From assembly GCA_910574195.1 (NCBI GenBank), contig CAJTBF010000001.1, forward strand, positions 434,001-498,000: a DNA stretch of 64,000 bases, given 5' to 3'. Below the pieces are notes generated by a model. It was not told where the DNA came from and did not search any database. It saw only the letters and a program-made list of their open reading frames with translations. Made by a program: the position numbers and the translations under genes. Positions 62,492 through 64,000 of this stretch are shown in pieces (position 1 is the first letter of the stretch; each line of letters begins with the position of its first letter). The DNA is from Lachnospiraceae bacterium (GTDB taxonomy: Bacteria; Bacillota; Clostridia; Lachnospirales; Lachnospiraceae).

Positions 62492-63765
62492 TTCTTTTCA
62501 CCCACTTTCTCCGGATTTGCAATGCACCCTGCAATTGCACTGGCCGCCGCCACTTCCGGGGAAGCCAGATAAATCAAGGAATCCACATGCCCCATTCTTC
62601 CGACAAAATTCCGATTCGTTGTTGACACACACTTTTCCCCGGCTGCCATAACGCCCATATGTCCGCCCATACACGGGCCGCAGCTTGGCGTATTGACCGC
62701 ACAGCCCGCATCAATAAAAATATCCACCAGGCCTTCTGCAATACACTGCTTGTATATCTTCTGTGTAGCCGGAACGACCATCACACGAACATCCTCATGC
62801 ACGGTATGGCCTTTGAGAATCGCCGCTGCTTTTCTCATATCTTCCATTCTGCCATTGGTGCAGGAACCAATCACAACCTGATCAATCCGAATCGGTTCCA
62901 TCGCTTCAATCTCATCTATGGTCTTTGCATTCCCCGGAAGATGCGGAAAAGCGACCGTCGGGCGTACCTCTGTCAGATCAATCTCGATCACTTTCTCGTA
63001 CACCGCATCCGCATCCGCCGTATAAATCTGATATTCCTTCCTGGTATGTTCTTTCAGATATTGCTCCGCTTTCTCATCCACCGGGAAGATCCCGTTCTTC
63101 GCACCGGCTTCAATTGCCATATTCGCCATAGTAAAACGGTCGTCCATCGACAGATTCCCGATCCCGTCACCCGTAAATTCCATGGACTTATATAACGCTC
63201 CGTCCACGCCAATCTTTCCGATAATGTGAATGATGATATCTTTCCCACTTACATAAGGCCCCGGCTTCCCTGTCAGTACGAACCGGATCGCGCCCGGCAC
63301 CTTGAACCATAACCGGCCCGTCGCCATCCCGGTTGCGATATCTGTCGTTCCCACACCGGTAGAAAACGCTCCCAGCGCTCCATATGTACAGGTATGAGAA
63401 TCCGCACCAATGATGCATTCTCCGGCCGCCACAACTCCGGCCTCCGGCAAAATGGCATGCTCCACACCGGATTTTCCCTGTTCAAAATACCAATGCAGTC
63501 CCTGCGCCTTTGCAAATTCCCGTATCGCTTTGGAATTCTCTGCGGATTTGATATCTTTATTCGGCGTAAAATGATCCGGCACCAGAACTACTTTTTCTTT
63601 ATCGTATACTTTCTCTGCCATCTCCCGGAAAATAGGCAGCGCCATCGGCCCGGTAATATCATTGGCCATAACCACATCTAATTTCGCTTCGATCAACTGA
63701 CCTGCTTCCACAGAATCGAGCCCCGCATGTGCCGCCAGAATCTTCTGCGTCATTGTCATTCCCAT
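62488..63765 (-). CDS. leuC: 3-Isopropylmalate dehydratase large subunit
   Basis: A 425-residue aconitase-superfamily subunit. ILAAHAG starts the conserved part; then [20 protein letters not shown], the cluster-ligand Cys residues in [11 protein letters not shown] (about 295) and [13 protein letters not shown] (about 355) bind the 4Fe-4S cluster. The 420-residue size is that of the shorter archaeal/clostridial (LeuC2/HacA-like) type. AGGAGG lies 8 bases before the ATG at 63765; a frame to 63876 would start within a leader hairpin and is rejected. With leuD it isomerises 2- to 3-isopropylmalate. Confidence 0.94.
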   Translation of the reverse strand: MGMTMTQKILAAHAGLDSVEAGQLIEAKLDVVMANDITGPMALPIFREMAEKVYDKEKVVLVPDHFTPNKDIKSAENSKAIREFAKAQGLHWYFEQGKSGVEHAILPEAGVVAAGECIIGADSHTCTYGALGAFSTGVGTTDIATGMATGRLWFKVPGAIRFVLTGKPGPYVSGKDIIIHIIGKIGVDGALYKSMEFTGDGIGNLSMDDRFTMANMAIEAGAKNGIFPVDEKAEQYLKEHTRKEYQIYTADADAVYEKVIEIDLTEVRPTVAFPHLPGNAKTIDEIEAMEPIRIDQVVIGSCTNGRMEDMRKAAAILKGHTVHEDVRVMVVPATQKIYKQCIAEGLVDIFIDAGCAVNTPSCGPCMGGHMGVMAAGEKCVSTTNRNFVGRMGHVDSLIYLASPEVAAASAIAGCIANPEKVGEKK

Positions 63766-63801
63766 TGTGACAACCTCCTCTTTTATTGGATGGTTCCCTT
63801 C

Positions 63802-63839
63802 ATCCCCCGGCCTGTCAGCAAAGCCATCGGCCGGGGGAT
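63802..63839 (-). promoter_or_regulatory. Stable hairpin in the leuC leader
   Basis: A perfect 11-bp stem, ATCCCCCGGCC (63802-63812) with GGCCGGGGGAT (63829-63839), and a 16-base loop, about 37 bases before leuC. No T-run follows, so it is not an ordinary terminator. It may be an attenuator or RNA-stability element. No T-box core sequence was found upstream of leuC. Confidence 0.5.
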
Positions 63840-63914
63840 AAAAGTAACTTTTACTTTCTGAGTGACATTTTATCACACAACTGCCGGAAAGAAAAGAACA
63901 AATTAAATTGAGAG

Positions 63915-64000
63915 TTATCTTCCTTTTCTTTTTCCGCCTCTCTGTCCGTGCCTTCCTGCGGCCGCCAGCATAACCAGTGCCGACCCCACTGCTGCAATGA
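63915..64000 (-). CDS. C-terminal end of an unidentified gene (truncated at window edge)
   Basis: From the right edge a minus-strand frame reads [20 protein letters not shown] and then GGKRKGR before a TAA at 63915-63917. A short hydrophobic stretch followed by a strongly basic tail looks like a membrane anchor end, but 28 residues are too few to name a family. It may be chance. Confidence 0.35.
   Translation of the reverse strand, partial: IAAVGSALVMLAAAGRHGQRGGKRKGR

Noticed and set aside
1-64000. CRISPR arrays, tRNA or rRNA genes, insertion sequences, prophage
   Set aside because: No regularly spaced repeats, cloverleaf genes, transposase or phage structural genes were seen on reading both strands.

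Overview
The window looks like a chromosomal segment of an anaerobic Gram-positive bacterium of the class Clostridia, probably Lachnospiraceae. The evidence is gene content and style: an ATP-dependent PEP carboxykinase, CotF-type spore coat genes, a T-box leader on pheST, TTGACA/TATAAT promoters with strong AGGAGG ribosome sites, a TetM-like clostridial GTPase, and a Wzx/Wzy polysaccharide locus. No rRNA, tRNA, CRISPR array, transposase or phage gene was recognised. Most genes are on the minus strand.

Layout. 0-4.3 kb: end-truncated iron alcohol dehydrogenase, an isochorismatase-type hydrolase and, translationally coupled upstream of it, a TetM-like ribosomal GTPase fused to a YacP/Rae1-type NYN endonuclease. 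4.5-7.2 kb: a membrane acyltransferase and argG behind ArgR-like boxes. 7.2-12.5 kb: a TetR/DUF2871 unit with palindromic operators, a membrane dipeptidase divergent from a glutamine-amidotransferase-like hydrolase, a CotF coat pair, and a TetR regulator divergent from a frameshifted SDR oxidoreductase. 12.7-19.9 kb: a self-contained hexitol PTS operon (DeoR regulator, mannitol-type EIICBA, Zn dehydrogenase, 1-phosphofructokinase, an HPr lacking Ser46, and Enzyme I). 20.2-24.6 kb: an aminotransferase, an ECF sigma factor with an anti-sigma-like membrane partner, and a Cu/Zn superoxide dismutase. 24.7-31.8 kb: queA, RDD protein, sppA, pheT, pheS with T-box. 31.8-35.2 kb: a deleted chemoreceptor, a YihY membrane protein, a probable small RNA (possibly 6S) and an EFR1 flavodoxin/ferredoxin protein.

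35.3-59.6 kb is a cell-surface polysaccharide region. One long minus-strand run (59.2 down to 41.7 kb) encodes a DUF1972 rhamnosyltransferase-like enzyme, several GT2 and GT4 glycosyltransferases, a Wzy-like polymerase, a Wzx flippase, a pyruvyltransferase with an F420-dehydrogenase-beta-like partner, a metallophosphoesterase, two chain-length (PCP/Wzz-like) proteins and a DivIVA-like coiled-coil protein. One of the PCP proteins ends in a degenerate GGDEF domain. The initiating sugar transferase, a GT2 and an ABC exporter form a second unit (39.5 to 35.3 kb), separated from the first by pckA. The two polysaccharide units begin with closely similar promoters and initially transcribed regions, which suggests common control.

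59.9-64 kb holds a small membrane protein, thrC, leuD and leuC, plus the 3' end of an unidentified gene. Intergenic spaces carry short palindromic repeats of at least two families. The observations I think most deserve follow-up are the GTPase-endonuclease fusion (1451-4330), the Wzz-GGDEF protein beside a DivIVA-like protein (53728-56617), the HPr without Ser46 in a predicted mannitol-1-P to fructose-1-P route, and the duplicated polysaccharide promoter.
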